In this document: positions 41,480 to 50,981 of the stretch, one piece after another
Numbering within the stretch: the stretch's first letter is position 1
How the letters are laid out: each line of letters begins with the position of its first letter
Origin: Streptomyces sp. NBC_00390
Lineage (GTDB): Bacteria > Actinomycetota > Actinomycetes > Streptomycetales > Streptomycetaceae
Reading direction: 5' to 3'
DNA length: 64,000 bases
Assembly (NCBI RefSeq): GCF_036057275.1
Contig: NZ_CP107945.1
Span: 8,060,001 to 8,124,000, forward strand
Program-made: the position numbers and the translations under genes
Notes under the pieces: model-generated
Databases searched by the model: none
Told to the model about the DNA's origin: nothing
What the model saw: only the letters and a program-made list of their open reading frames with translations

Positions 41480-43261
41480 ATGGAACGCACAGCCAGCAGG
41501 ACCGGCAACTGGCGGATCGCTCTGCCCGTCGCAGGAGTGGCTGTCGTGTTCGGGGTCGGAGGCCTCTACGCCACCGGTCTGGTGGCCGGTGACGACATCG
41601 CCGAGGGCACGCGGGTGCGCGGCGTCGACATCGGCGGGATGGGCAGGGTGGAGGCGCAGCGGGTCCTGGACCGTGAGCTCGGGCAGGCTGCCGCGGCACC
41701 GGTTGCGATGAAGATCGGTGACCGCGTCGAGAAGGCCGATCCCGGAGCCCTCGGGCTGTCCCTCGACACCGCCGCCACCGCCGACCGCGCCGCCGGCGCA
41801 GGAATCGATCCGTTCTCCGTCATCGGCAGGCTCTTCGCCTCTGAGGACCGGGACGTCGATCCGGTGATACGCATGGACGAGCGCAAGAGCCGGGCCGCCG
41901 TCGACCGCATCGGTGCGACCGCCGGCCGGCAGGTCCGCGACGGCGCGATAACGTTCGAGAACGGCAAGGCAAAAGCCGTCGCTCCGGCCACCGGCGTCGC
42001 CCTGGTCGCAGACCAGGCTCTGGACACCCTTCGCGACGCGTACCCCCGTACGGCCGCCGGTCCCGTCGTGATGCCGGTGAAGCAGACGCAGCCGCGGATC
42101 GGCGCGCAGGAGACCGCGCGGGCCATGAAGGAGTTCGCCCAGCCCGCGGTTTCCGGCCCGATCACGCTCACATTCGCCGAGAAGCGCATATCCATCGGCC
42201 CCGAGGCGCTCGGTCGTCATCTGGCGATGAAGCCGGACGGCCGGAACCACCTCGCGCCGGACCTCGACTCCAAGGGCCTGCTCACCGACCCCGATGTCTC
42301 GGGCTCGGTGCAGGCAGCCACGCAGGCACCCCGGGATGCCACGTTCCGGCTCGACGACCGTGACCGCGTGGTGGCGCACGGGAGCCGCGAGGGACGGCAG
42401 ATCACGGAGAAAGCGCTCGGAGAGGCCGTCGTACCCCTGCTGACGCGCTCCGGCGCGGCCCGCACCGGCGAGCTTGCGGCCGAAACCGTTCAGCCGCAGC
42501 TCACCAGCGCATCAGCACAGCGGCTCGGGATCAAGGAAAAGGTCTCCTCCTTCACCGTCTCCTTCCCGCCCGCCCCCTACCGCAGCACCAACATCGGCCG
42601 CGCCGTGGAGCTCATCAACGGGTCGGTGGTCCTCCCGGGGCAGGAGTGGAGCTTCAACCGGACGGTCGGCGAGCGCACCAAGGGGAACGGCTTCGTCGAC
42701 GGCATCATGATCAACAATGGTCAGTACGTGAAGTCTCCCGGCGGCGGGGTCTCTGCCGTTGCCACCACCATGTTCAACGCCATGTTCTTCGCAGGCGTCA
42801 AGCCGGTGGAGTACGGCGCCCACTCCTTCTACATCGAGCGCTACCCCGAGGGCCGCGAGGCCACGGTCGCGTGGGGCACCCTCGATCTGCGGTGGATCAA
42901 CGATTCCGGCAACGCCCTCTACATCCAGGCCGAGTCCACCGGTACCTCGGTGACCATCACCTTCCTCGGCACGAAGAAGTACGACGAGATACGTGCGACC
43001 CAGGGGCCGCGCACCAACATCAAGGAGCCGGGCATTCGCCCGGGCAGTGGCCCGACGTGCGAGGTCCAGACCCCGCTCGAAGGCTTCGATGTCGCCGTCG
43101 ACCGCGTCTTCGTGCAGGGCGGCCGGGAAGTCAAGCGAGAGAACTTCAAGACCCACTACACGCCTCGTGACAAGGTCACGTGCAACGCGGAGGAGCCGGC
43201 ACCCACGGCGGCAGAGGACATTCTGCGCGCGCTCGAGGCCGACGGTGACCCCCTCAGCTGA
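41480..43261 (+). CDS. VanW family protein with peptidoglycan-binding-like repeats
   Basis: A 593-residue protein with a membrane helix at about 12-34 (WRIALPVAGVAVVFGVGG), two PG_binding_4-type segments in the region 60-330 and a C-terminal VanW domain from about 385. VanW blocks are FPPAPYRSTNIGRAVELINGS, split here as PPAPYRSTNIGRAVELI and NGSVVLPGQEWSFNRTVGER, and SPGGGVSAVATTMFNAMFFA. ATG 41480 follows GGGAGA. VanW was named in vancomycin clusters, but most homologues, like this one, occur without van genes; a cell-wall role is likely. An unusually AT-rich stretch at 41352-41405 probably holds its promoter. Confidence 0.9.
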   Translation: MERTASRTGNWRIALPVAGVAVVFGVGGLYATGLVAGDDIAEGTRVRGVDIGGMGRVEAQRVLDRELGQAAAAPVAMKIGDRVEKADPGALGLSLDTAATADRAAGAGIDPFSVIGRLFASEDRDVDPVIRMDERKSRAAVDRIGATAGRQVRDGAITFENGKAKAVAPATGVALVADQALDTLRDAYPRTAAGPVVMPVKQTQPRIGAQETARAMKEFAQPAVSGPITLTFAEKRISIGPEALGRHLAMKPDGRNHLAPDLDSKGLLTDPDVSGSVQAATQAPRDATFRLDDRDRVVAHGSREGRQITEKALGEAVVPLLTRSGAARTGELAAETVQPQLTSASAQRLGIKEKVSSFTVSFPPAPYRSTNIGRAVELINGSVVLPGQEWSFNRTVGERTKGNGFVDGIMINNGQYVKSPGGGVSAVATTMFNAMFFAGVKPVEYGAHSFYIERYPEGREATVAWGTLDLRWINDSGNALYIQAESTGTSVTITFLGTKKYDEIRATQGPRTNIKEPGIRPGSGPTCEVQTPLEGFDVAVDRVFVQGGREVKRENFKTHYTPRDKVTCNAEEPAPTAAEDILRALEADGDPLS

Positions 43262-43793
43262 CAATTCCGCTCGGCCTGCTGGGCGGGCAGGCGGAAGACC
43301 GGTGACGCGTCGTCCCGCTCAGATCTGACGCCAACGGGAACGGTCCGCCTTGGACGGATCGTTGCCGCGGCAGAGGGGAGCCGGCCAACGGGCGCAGGCC
43401 CAGTCGCGTTGGCGTTGCACCCGGTGGCACTCCTGTGTTCGGCGGATCATGTCCGGGGCGTACGAGGCGCGTGTGATGATCGCGCCATGACCGTCGTACA
43501 GACACAGCGGGGGAGCGGCGTGTACGTGGAGATCGCCCCGACCGCCGGGGTCGACCGCCAGACGGTGCAGCCGGAGGGTGGCCTCGACGTCGGTGACACG
43601 GGACTGCTCGGCACGACGGCGTGGCAGAAAGCCGTAGACCAGGGTCCGTCCGACCGGTCACGCCAAGGCTGAGCGCAGGGCACGGGCCGGTTCGCCGCTG
43701 CTCCGGAACGGGAACCGCTGGTCCCGGCTGTGTATCTTCACAGGTGTCGTCGGCCCTGCGCGCAGAAGCGTGATGTCGGGCCATCAGCGGGGG
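43262..43793. other. Intergenic region with a possible gene remnant
   Basis: About 530 bp between the VanW and DUF3592 genes. The minus strand from about 43660 to 43319 has a coding-like frame without a start codon (see separate entry). A 61-codon plus-strand frame at 43488 (MTVVQTQRGSGVYVEIAPTA) overlaps it and is probably chance. Confidence 0.4.
43319..43660 (-). pseudogene. Possible gene remnant without start codon
   Basis: This frame has GC-rich third positions and encodes GRTLVYGFLPRRRAEQSRVT, DVEATLRLHRLAVDPGGRGD and then IRRTQECHRVQRQRDWACAR, stopping at 43319. An in-frame stop lies just before it and there is no good start near the beginning. It may be the C-terminal piece of a lost gene. 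No family recognised. Confidence 0.3.
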
Positions 43794-44318
43794 ATGAGGG
43801 TGTTTGCTGTGGGTGAAGCGGAGTGGGTCATCGGGACGATCGGGCTGCTGTTTGCGGCTCTCGGGATCGTGATGCTCGTTCTCACGGTGCGCAAGGTCCT
43901 GGAGTACAGGCGGACTCTGCGGGAGGGGCTTGTTGCGGAGGCCCGCTGTCTGGAGACGTTCGTGGTGCACAACCGCTCGTCGGAGGGGCACGGGCACAGC
44001 CAGCGGCGTCTGATCCTCGGGTTCCGGACGCCCGACGGGCGGGATGCGCGGGCCGAGGTCACCTCGGAAGTGCCGTATGTGGTGGGGGACATCGTTCCCG
44101 TGCGCTATCTGCCGCAGCGCCCTGAGCGGGCGGTACCGGCCACGGCATCATCAGGGTTGGGGATCGGTCCGTACCTGGTCGGCGGAGTGGTGACGGTCTT
44201 CATATGCGCGGGGCTCTTCTTCGCCGCGACCGGCTTCGGTCTTGCCGCGGCCACCGACGAAGTGGTCGATGACGGCGGGACCATTTCCGACACGGAGGAC
44301 TGGATCACCGAGCCCTAG
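43794..44318 (+). CDS. DUF3592-type membrane protein
   Basis: A 174-residue membrane protein. One helix lies near the N-terminus (WVIGTIGLLFAALGIVMLVL), then a soluble beta domain with LREGLVAEARCLETF, LILGFRTPDGRDARAEV and VPVRYLPQRPERAV, then a second helix (YLVGGVVTVFICAGLFFAAT) and an acidic tail. This is the DUF3592 layout, function unknown. ATG 43794 follows a GGGG stretch. Confidence 0.8.
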   Translation: MRVFAVGEAEWVIGTIGLLFAALGIVMLVLTVRKVLEYRRTLREGLVAEARCLETFVVHNRSSEGHGHSQRRLILGFRTPDGRDARAEVTSEVPYVVGDIVPVRYLPQRPERAVPATASSGLGIGPYLVGGVVTVFICAGLFFAATGFGLAAATDEVVDDGGTISDTEDWITEP

Positions 44319-44409
44319 GTTCTGGCCGGCGGCCCCGCCCTCGGCTGTGTGCCGCGCAGTCGGACCGCCGAGGAGGACCCGGTTCAACGGCCGTTCGCCG
44401 GGAGCCGGG

Positions 44410-44826
44410 TCAGGGCGCCGTCTGCCGGGCCGGGTTGGAGAGCGATGCCGCGTTCCGCTCCTCGTCGGTGACCTTGTAGCCGGGCATGGACGGCCAGCGA
44501 ACCGTCAGCACGACGGATTCTTCCTCCGCGAACCAGGAGTGATCGACGCCCCGACCCCACACGACGTAGTCGCCCTGCTGGGCCAGGAGCACACTGCGGC
44601 CGGGAAGTTCCACACGGAAGCGGCCGCTGACGAGGACCAACAGGGCGGTACGCTCCTCGCCGGTCACCCACCGCGCCCGCTCATCGCCCTGCGGGTGGAC
44701 ACCCCACTTGATCTCAACGGCCTCACTGTGCCGGGGGTCAGAAGCTTCCTTGAAGTGTCCGAGGAGCCATCCCCGGTCCACAAGTGCGTCCTCGCCCGCA
44801 TTGCCCACGTACACGCTGTCGTTCAT
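44410..44826 (-). CDS. Cupin-fold protein
   Basis: A 138-residue small beta-barrel protein. Cupin strands are visible in VEIKWGVHPQGDERARWVTG, ALLVLVSGRFRVELPG and GDYVVWGRGVDHSWFAEEES. The first motif's metal ligands are partly missing (HPQGD, ER), while the second histidine (DHSW) is present. It may bind a small molecule instead of acting as an enzyme. It stands alone, divergent from the SDR that follows. Confidence 0.75.
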   Translation of the reverse strand: MNDSVYVGNAGEDALVDRGWLLGHFKEASDPRHSEAVEIKWGVHPQGDERARWVTGEERTALLVLVSGRFRVELPGRSVLLAQQGDYVVWGRGVDHSWFAEEESVVLTVRWPSMPGYKVTDEERNAASLSNPARQTAP

Positions 44827-45099
44827 GGTTTCGCAAGGTAGCAGTCGACCACATCAGCTCTCGCAAGGGTCATGCCAGGCCGAAGGGTGCGTTTGAAGGT
44901 CTCGGCGCCGCCGGCAGCAGACCGGTCGTCCACGGTGACGGACCCTGACGACCGGACCGTCCGGGCCGCACACAGCAGACAGACGCCGTTCGATCAGGTC
45001 CCGTCGCGCACGGAGTTGGGCAATCCCCGGCTGGTGGTGGCAACACCAGGATCAGTACACACTGCCTCGTACCGCACCCCGCCTGCCAGGATCGCGGCC

Positions 45100-45933
45100 A
45101 TGAAGCGACGCACTACCTTGATCACCGGCGCGACCCAAGGGCTGGGCCGTGGTATCGCACTGCACCTCGCCGCACGCGGCGACACCGTCCTGCTCCACGG
45201 CCGCGACCGCACCCGCCTCGATGCCGTTGCAGCTGAGGTCCGCGCCACCGCACCGCACGCCACGGTCCGCACCTACCTCGCGGATCTGGCCGACCTCGAC
45301 CATGTGCACGCGATGGCCGACCAGGTGCGGGCCGCGGAGCCCCGCCTCGACGCGCTGGTCAACAACGCGGTTGCCGGTGGCGGCTCCGAGCCCCTGCGTC
45401 GGGAACTGAGCCAACAGGGGCACGAGTTGCGGTTCGCCGTGAACCACCTCGCCCCGTACGCCCTCACCCGCGACCTGCTGCCGCTGCTCGCCGCGTCCGC
45501 CCCCGCCCGCGTGGTGAATGTGGCTTCGATCGGGCAGGAGGCCATCGACTTCGACGACGTCATGCTGGAGCAGGGCTACGAGGGACTACGCGCCTACTGC
45601 AGGAGCAAGCTCGCAATGATCATGGCGACCTTCGAGCTGGCCGCCGAACTCACCGGCACCGGCGTCACCGTGAACACCCTCCACCCGGCCCATCTGATGG
45701 ACACCGACGGAGTGCGGGAGTACGGCCTCACTCCCGTGACAACCATTGACGAGGGCGTACGGCCGACGGTGCGGCTGGTCACCGACCCGGACCTGGAATC
45801 CACTACCGGCCGCTACTTCGACCAGTTCACGGACACTCGCGCCCACGAGCAGGCGTACGACGTCGACGCCCGCCGGCGCCTCATGGAGCTGACCCATCGC
45901 CTGGTCGGACAGCTGAACCGAAGTGCGCAGTGA
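45100..45933 (+). CDS. Short-chain dehydrogenase/reductase (retinol-dehydrogenase-like)
   Basis: A 277-residue SDR: TLITGATQGLGRGIALHLAA, LDALVNNAVAGG, VNVASIGQE and YCRSK as the catalytic residues. The C-terminus (TGRYFDQFTDTRAHEQAYDV) is like the light-dependent protochlorophyllide/retinol dehydrogenase-like group. The frame is open upstream; ATG 45100 is chosen because the Rossmann start follows directly. It stands alone, with a ferredoxin gene convergent to it. Confidence 0.88.
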   Translation: MKRRTTLITGATQGLGRGIALHLAARGDTVLLHGRDRTRLDAVAAEVRATAPHATVRTYLADLADLDHVHAMADQVRAAEPRLDALVNNAVAGGGSEPLRRELSQQGHELRFAVNHLAPYALTRDLLPLLAASAPARVVNVASIGQEAIDFDDVMLEQGYEGLRAYCRSKLAMIMATFELAAELTGTGVTVNTLHPAHLMDTDGVREYGLTPVTTIDEGVRPTVRLVTDPDLESTTGRYFDQFTDTRAHEQAYDVDARRRLMELTHRLVGQLNRSAQ

Positions 45934-45962
45934 TCGAAGGGCCTGCGCCACGCGGGGAGCGG

Positions 45963-46166
45963 TCAGGCCTCCGAGAACTCGATGGCCTGTGCGGGGCAGG
46001 CCCTGGCGGCTTCCCGTACGAGCGGATCTCCCGCCCCGTCTTCCCGCCCTGGCAGCACCGTCCCGAACCCGTCGTCGTCCTGGGTGAACACGGAAGGGGC
46101 TGTCAAGGCGCACTGCCCGCTTGCGATGCAGGTGTCGCTGTTGACGCTGATCTTGGTAGAGGACAC
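45963..46166 (-). CDS. Small ferredoxin (3Fe-4S type)
   Basis: A 67-residue ferredoxin. The cysteines are in DTCIASGQCALTAPSVF (C-x5-C) and AARACPAQAIEF, giving three ligands in the 3Fe-4S pattern of actinobacterial P450 partners. GTG 46166 has GGAGG nine bases before it. Such genes usually sit beside a cytochrome P450, but none is found next to it here, so its partner is elsewhere. Confidence 0.9.
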   Translation of the reverse strand: MSSTKISVNSDTCIASGQCALTAPSVFTQDDDGFGTVLPGREDGAGDPLVREAARACPAQAIEFSEA

Positions 46167-46476
46167 TGGCCCATCCCTCCGAACGTCCGGCACACGAGGT
46201 CTCACGCCAGTGGCATGATCGCGTGGGCCGACCCCGTCGCACGTCAAACCCGCCGGGCGTCACCCGGTCGGGGAACCGGGGCTGGATCAGACGGGCGACT
46301 CGTCTCTGGTGTCCGCCCTGCGGCGGAGTCCGTGCTCGGCGAGGGATTCCTCGAGAAAACCCCCGATCTCTGCACCTTGCGGATGCCCGAGTGATCCGAC
46401 GCGGCGGCGGCTGAGACGGGACGCCGGGCCGGAGCCGGGCCGGATCACCTGCGGCGATGGCTGCCACCCGCCGGGG

Positions 46477-47718
46477 TCACAGTCGGACGATGACCAGGGC
46501 GATGTCGTCGCTGGCGCCGCCGCTGACGCCGAGGCGGGCCAGCAGCGTGTCTGCCAGGCGGTCCGGGTCCTGCCGTTCCTGCTGGGCGAGTGTGTCGGTC
46601 AGGCGGGTGAGCCCGGTGTCGATGTCTTCGTCGCGGCGTTCGATGAGCCCGTCGGTGTAGACCACAAGGGTGTCTCCCGGGGTGTACGACAGGCTGACCT
46701 GCGGGCGAGGGACATGGTCGGGGCGGGCGCCCAGTGGCGGGTCGGTCGCCTGGTCCAGCAGTGCGCAGGTTCCGTCGGCGTGCATGAGGACCGGCGGCGG
46801 GTGGCCGGCGCAGCTGTAGGTGATCAGGCGGCGGCGTCTGTCGATCGTGATCCCGACGGCGGTGGTGGCCAGGGCACCGACAACGCTGCGGGCATACAGA
46901 CCGAGAACCTCCATGGCCTTGGCGGGGCCGTTGGCGGTGCGCATCGCCGCGCTCAGCGCGCTGCGGAGCATACCCATGACGCTGGCAGCCTCCAGTCCGT
47001 GGCCGACCACGTCGCCGACCGCCACTGCGAAGCTGTCTCCGGACAGGTTGATCACGTCGTACCAGTCACCGCACACGTTCAGCGAGCCGGCTGCGGGCAG
47101 GTAGCGCACCGCGACGTCCGTGCGCTCATCGAGGTCGGGCGAATGGAGCATGGCCTCCTGCAAGGTCAGCGCGACCTTGCGTTCGCGGGCGTGGGCCAGC
47201 CGCAGTTCCTCGTTCAGCAGCTGCAGCTCCCGGGCCCGGGCATACAGCTCGGATTCCATGGTCTGTTCCCGCTCGCTCAGGTCTGTGCCCTGGAGCCGGT
47301 GTCGACGGGTACGGACGAACGCGGTGACATCCTCCACCCGGTGGATGATCCACGCCACGGTACCGTCGGGTCCAAGGACAGGGGTGTTGATCGGGCTCCA
47401 CCACCGCTCCTCGAACGTACCGGGCTGGTCCATGAGCGGAATGTCGTACTTCTGCAGTGCCATGCTGTCGGGCTCCTGGGAGGCCAGTGCCCGGTGCAGC
47501 GAGGCGCTGAGATTCTGCACTCCGTCGGCCTTGGGGTCTGCGGGGTTGTCCGGGAACGCGTCGAAGATGTACTGCCCGATCAGGTTGTCTCGCGTCCGCC
47601 CGGTCGCCTCCAGATATGCCTGGTTGACGCCGACGATATTCAGGTCGGCATTCAGGACCAGGTACGGGCTGGGCGTCGCCGCGAACAACGCCGCGTAATC
47701 GATCTCTGGAATCGTCAC
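46477..47718 (-). CDS. PAS-PP2C serine phosphatase (RsbU-like)
   Basis: A 413-residue protein. A PAS domain covers about 8-130 (YLVLNADLNIVGVNQAYLEA, WWSPINTPVLGPDGTVAWII). A short coiled linker follows, then a PP2C_SIG domain from about 180 (LPAAGSLNVCGDWYDVINL, VGDVVGHGLEAASVMGMLRS, YSCAGHPPPVL, VYTDGLIERRDEDID). The metal-site aspartates are intact, and the end has SDDIALVIV. GTG 47718 follows AAGGGGAC. It probably dephosphorylates a STAS anti-sigma antagonist in response to a PAS-sensed signal. No partner genes are adjacent. Confidence 0.9.
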   Translation of the reverse strand: MTIPEIDYAALFAATPSPYLVLNADLNIVGVNQAYLEATGRTRDNLIGQYIFDAFPDNPADPKADGVQNLSASLHRALASQEPDSMALQKYDIPLMDQPGTFEERWWSPINTPVLGPDGTVAWIIHRVEDVTAFVRTRRHRLQGTDLSEREQTMESELYARARELQLLNEELRLAHARERKVALTLQEAMLHSPDLDERTDVAVRYLPAAGSLNVCGDWYDVINLSGDSFAVAVGDVVGHGLEAASVMGMLRSALSAAMRTANGPAKAMEVLGLYARSVVGALATTAVGITIDRRRRLITYSCAGHPPPVLMHADGTCALLDQATDPPLGARPDHVPRPQVSLSYTPGDTLVVYTDGLIERRDEDIDTGLTRLTDTLAQQERQDPDRLADTLLARLGVSGGASDDIALVIVRL

Positions 47719-48147
47719 ATGCGTCCCCTTGGACCGGCGGACCACTACCAATTTAGGAGGCGCCCGGCGTTCTCGCCTGCCACGACGATCTGCGGCGTTC
47801 TTCGCGTCGGCGCCGGGCACATCCATTGCTGCGCCGGACGACAGGCTGGTGCCCCGCCGCCATCAGCTCGTGGGGCAGCCGCCCGGCGTCCTTGGGGTGC
47901 CAGGCGACTGCGGTTGATCCACATCGAGGGAACGCGGTGTGCCGCAGGCAGTCGATGGTCACGAGTACGGGAGGCGGATGCACCGTCCGGTCATTGCGGT
48001 CGCGGGACGGCGAGGCACATCGGGACTCAGGTACGACCGCTCGGACGCTTCTTGCCGGAGCGGCAACAAGGCTCGCCATGTCCCCGCTGATCGCGCACGA
48101 TCAGGCACCCATGATGGCGCTGACAGACCGAGAGTCCTGGAGTGTTC
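47719..48147. other. Divergent intergenic region
   Basis: About 430 bp between the leftward phosphatase and the rightward hydrolase. I see no gene, repeat or recognisable operator; the short frames here lack ribosome sites. Confidence 0.4.
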
Positions 48148-49128
48148 ATGTCGCAGCAGGTCACGGCCCTCACGCACCGGCTGGTTCCCTCGCCCGCAGG
48201 CCGGATCCACTTGGTGGAGCAGGGCACCGGGCCGCTGGTGCTGCTTGTGCACGGATTCCCGGAGTCCTGGTATTCGTGGCGTCATCAGCTGCCGGTCCTG
48301 GCCGCGGCCGGGTACCGGGCGGTCGCCGTCGACGTCCGTGGCTACGGCCGGTCCTCCAGGCCCGGCGACACGGCCGCGTACCGGATGCTCGATCTGGTCG
48401 ACGACAACGCCGCGGCCGTGCACGCGCTGGGCGAACAGTCCGCGGTGATCGTCGGCCACGACTGGGGGGCGGCCATCGCCGCCAACTCGGCTCTGGTCAG
48501 GCCGGACGTCTTCCGCGCGATGGGGCTGCTCAGTGTTCCCTACGCCCCGCGCGGCGGACCGAGGCCGAGCGAGGTCTTCGCGCGGATGGGCGGGGACGAG
48601 GAGTTCTACGTCTCCTACTTCCAGGAGCCCGGCCGGGCCGAGGCCGAGATCGAGCCCGATGTGCGAGGCTGGCTGGCGGGATTCTTCGCTGCCCTGTCCG
48701 CCGACACCATGCCCGGCCCCGGCGCCCCCGCCCCGTACTTCGTCAGCCGGGGCGGGAGGCTGCGTGACCGGTTCCCCGCCGACCGGCTGCCCGCGTGGCT
48801 CAGCGAGAACGACCTCGATGTCTACGCCGGGGAGTTCGAGCGGACCGGCATGAGCGGGGCACTGAACCGCTATCGGAACATGGATCAGGACTGGGAAGAC
48901 CTCGCCCGCTTCGCCGGCGCCCCCATCGCCCAGCCGTCCCTGTTCATCGGAGGCGGCCTGGACGCCCCCACCACCTGGATGGCCGACGCGATCGATGCCT
49001 ACCCCACCACACTGCCCGGCCTGGTCTCCTCCCACATCCTCGACGGCTGCGGCCACTGGATCCAGCAGGAGCGCCCGGCCGAGGTCAACCGGCTTCTGAC
49101 CGACTGGCTCGCCTCTCTGCCCTCCTGA
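48148..49128 (+). CDS. Epoxide-hydrolase-like alpha/beta hydrolase
   Basis: A 326-residue cytoplasmic hydrolase. HGFPESWYSWRHQ is the oxyanion loop, VDVRGYGRSS follows, and GHDWGAAIA has the nucleophilic aspartate typical of epoxide hydrolases and dehalogenases. The cap domain starts after PYAPRGG, and GCGHWIQQERP has the histidine. ATG 48148 or the GTG two codons upstream are both possible. The substrate is unknown; soluble epoxide hydrolase activity is the best guess. Confidence 0.9.
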   Translation: MSQQVTALTHRLVPSPAGRIHLVEQGTGPLVLLVHGFPESWYSWRHQLPVLAAAGYRAVAVDVRGYGRSSRPGDTAAYRMLDLVDDNAAAVHALGEQSAVIVGHDWGAAIAANSALVRPDVFRAMGLLSVPYAPRGGPRPSEVFARMGGDEEFYVSYFQEPGRAEAEIEPDVRGWLAGFFAALSADTMPGPGAPAPYFVSRGGRLRDRFPADRLPAWLSENDLDVYAGEFERTGMSGALNRYRNMDQDWEDLARFAGAPIAQPSLFIGGGLDAPTTWMADAIDAYPTTLPGLVSSHILDGCGHWIQQERPAEVNRLLTDWLASLPS

Positions 49129-49249
49129 AGCCTTGCTCCGACCGGACGGCCAAGGGGACGCCGACGTTCCGGCGCTCGCGCTGCTGCGCGAAGCCTGCGA
49201 CCGGCAGGACCGGTTGTCCTGCCTGCGGGTGGGGTACGCCCCGTGCGGA

Positions 49250-49975
49250 TCAGTCAGTGGCACGCCCCGTGGTGCTCGGTGTGGGACTGCTCGTGGGCGA
49301 GGCACCGTCGGAAGGGCTTGCGGAAGCACTCGGCGTCGGCGTCGGTGTCGGCGACGCCGAATGGCTGGGGCGGCCACTGGAAGGGCGGGGGGTCGGCCGG
49401 GCCTTCACGGGCGGCGGACTGGTGTCGGCAGGAGGAGACTGGGAGGCCGGTGATTCCCGGGGAGCGGCCGACGCGCGTGGACGCTGGGGCGCTCCGCTGG
49501 TGCGGTCCCGGACGCTTCCCCTGGCCGGGTGCGTGGCCGCACGTTCCGGTGAACGGGTGGCTTTCGGTCCGTTGGTGACGGGGGCCGGGGGCTCGTCGGG
49601 GGATGCCTGTTCCGGGCTGGGCGCTGCTTGTGGCACACCTGCGGAGTGCTGGGGCAGCAGCATTGCGCCGGCCATGCCGCCGAGCACGGCGATGGTGGCC
49701 GCGGCGAGACTCCGGCCGCCGTACTTCTTCACGCGCGGCGGACACTGCCGCCGGGCTGCGGGCACCTCGGCCGAGGGAGCCGGTGACGAGGGAATGTCGA
49801 AGGACTCCAAGGAGCCCGGTCCCGCGCTGAACAGGGCATTCGGCATCGTCGTGTCGACTGCCGGAGCACCGCTGTCCGGCTCGCTCGGCGGTGCCATGCG
49901 GGAGTCGTACGCCCCGCACTCCGGGCAGGTCACGGCGCCGTTGAGGGTGCGGCGGCAAGGGGAGCAGTAGTCCAT
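49250..49975 (-). CDS. SCO2400-type zinc-ribbon membrane protein
   Basis: A 241-residue protein of a Streptomyces-specific family. The N-terminal zinc ribbon is CSPCRRTLNGAVTCPECG (two CxxC). An 80-residue linker leads to a single membrane helix (SLAAATIAVLGGMAGAMLLP), and the last 120 residues are Pro/Ser/Thr-rich, probably an extracytoplasmic stalk with repeated SPTP and PSP units. The cytoplasmic zinc ribbon, one helix and disordered tail agree with SCO2400-like proteins, function unknown. No good partner is adjacent. Confidence 0.8.
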   Translation of the reverse strand: MDYCSPCRRTLNGAVTCPECGAYDSRMAPPSEPDSGAPAVDTTMPNALFSAGPGSLESFDIPSSPAPSAEVPAARRQCPPRVKKYGGRSLAAATIAVLGGMAGAMLLPQHSAGVPQAAPSPEQASPDEPPAPVTNGPKATRSPERAATHPARGSVRDRTSGAPQRPRASAAPRESPASQSPPADTSPPPVKARPTPRPSSGRPSHSASPTPTPTPSASASPSDGASPTSSPTPSTTGRATD

Positions 49976-50489
49976 GGGCTCGACCGATCAGTAAGGGAGT
50001 CGCCGGCAGCAACCGCGGTCGGCCGACCCGGCCGGGCAGCAACCAGCCGTCAGAAGGCGGCTCTTGGCGTCTTTCGGAACGACCGTTGACATGTGCGAAC
50101 CTCACTCACTCACCGGTCTGGAGAAGGGTCACCGGTTACCGAGGTAAACGGGACCGGACCGGCCCGCCGTTCAATCAGCGGCCGAAACGTGGGGTACGCA
50201 ACTCCCTTGACGCGGCAACCGGTCATGTCGGCCCCCGCTCCGCACGGCCCGGCCATGCCCGCCGCAGCGGCGCGGACGAGTGCCCGGCGGCCGTCGATCG
50301 GGACCCTTGGGGCAATGCCATCGTCACGGGTACGGGCGGCGCACCCGTGACGTAGCGGTGGGCGGTGCCGAGCTGCCCCGAGCGACATGGCCCAGATCAT
50401 GTCCGAAGCAGCGTGGCGAACGATCCGCTTCCAGCAGATCAGCGGCGAGGCATACAACGCGACATGCGGGCGTGCTGTGGCGAGAGGAA
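49976..50489. other. Intergenic region with one hairpin
   Basis: About 510 bp without a gene I can support; a minus-strand frame at 50110-50457 has mixed composition and no ribosome site. GTCACGGGT (50323-50331) and ACCCGTGAC (50343-50351) form a perfect nine-base stem with an 11-base loop, possibly a terminator for the gene at 50490, which is read toward it. TTACCGAGGTAA at 50147 is another small palindrome. Confidence 0.4.
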
Positions 50490-50981
50490 TCAGTGCACGA
50501 GATAGAGGGTGAGGGCGCCGCCAGGCTCAGAAATGCGGGCGACGTGACCATAGCCACGGGCAGTGGCGTAGGCGCCGGTGCCGCCGGTGATGGCGAGGTC
50601 GAAGTCGCTGGGCGGGGTGCCGACAGTGGTGGTCTGCAGGTGTTGCCACGTCACTTGCCCCCGAGGAAGGCTGAACGTGCCTGTGCAGAGGTTGGATTGC
50701 GCCGACATTCGGGTGCACACCGCACCTTCGGTGCCGTAACTGACGCCTCTGCGGAAGAGGTTCGCGGTGATGATGATCTGGTCGCCGATCCCTCGTCCGG
50801 GTGCGCCGTGGTCGACCATCGTGGTTCCTGTGCCCGTCGACGTCAGGCTGATGACCTCCGCGCGGCTCACGCTGCCCCAGTTCAGGGGGTACGGGTCGTT
50901 GGATGCAGAGGCGGAACCCGCGAGAGTTACGAGCGACAACGCCGTTGCTGCCACCACGCCCCACTTCGAAATGGAAAGCAT
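50490..50981 (-). CDS. Secreted allene-oxide-cyclase-like barrel protein
   Basis: A 163-residue exported protein. The signal peptide (SKWGVVAATALSLVTLAGSA) ends at about residue 26. The mature eight-stranded barrel is recognisable from GRGIGDQIIITANLFRRGVS, GTFSLPRGQVTWQHLQTT and AITGGTGAYATARGYGHV, the last being the dirigent/AOC-barrel hallmark. ATG 50981 lies just after GAGGAA; ATG 50993 is an alternative. A -35-like TTGACA sits in the AT-rich upstream region near 51050. Function is unknown. Confidence 0.82.
   Translation of the reverse strand: MLSISKWGVVAATALSLVTLAGSASASNDPYPLNWGSVSRAEVISLTSTGTGTTMVDHGAPGRGIGDQIIITANLFRRGVSYGTEGAVCTRMSAQSNLCTGTFSLPRGQVTWQHLQTTTVGTPPSDFDLAITGGTGAYATARGYGHVARISEPGGALTLYLVH

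Noticed and set aside
46309..48090. A 593-codon plus-strand frame opposite the PAS-PP2C gene
   Set aside because: No domain and arginine/glycine/valine-rich; it mirrors the phosphatase.
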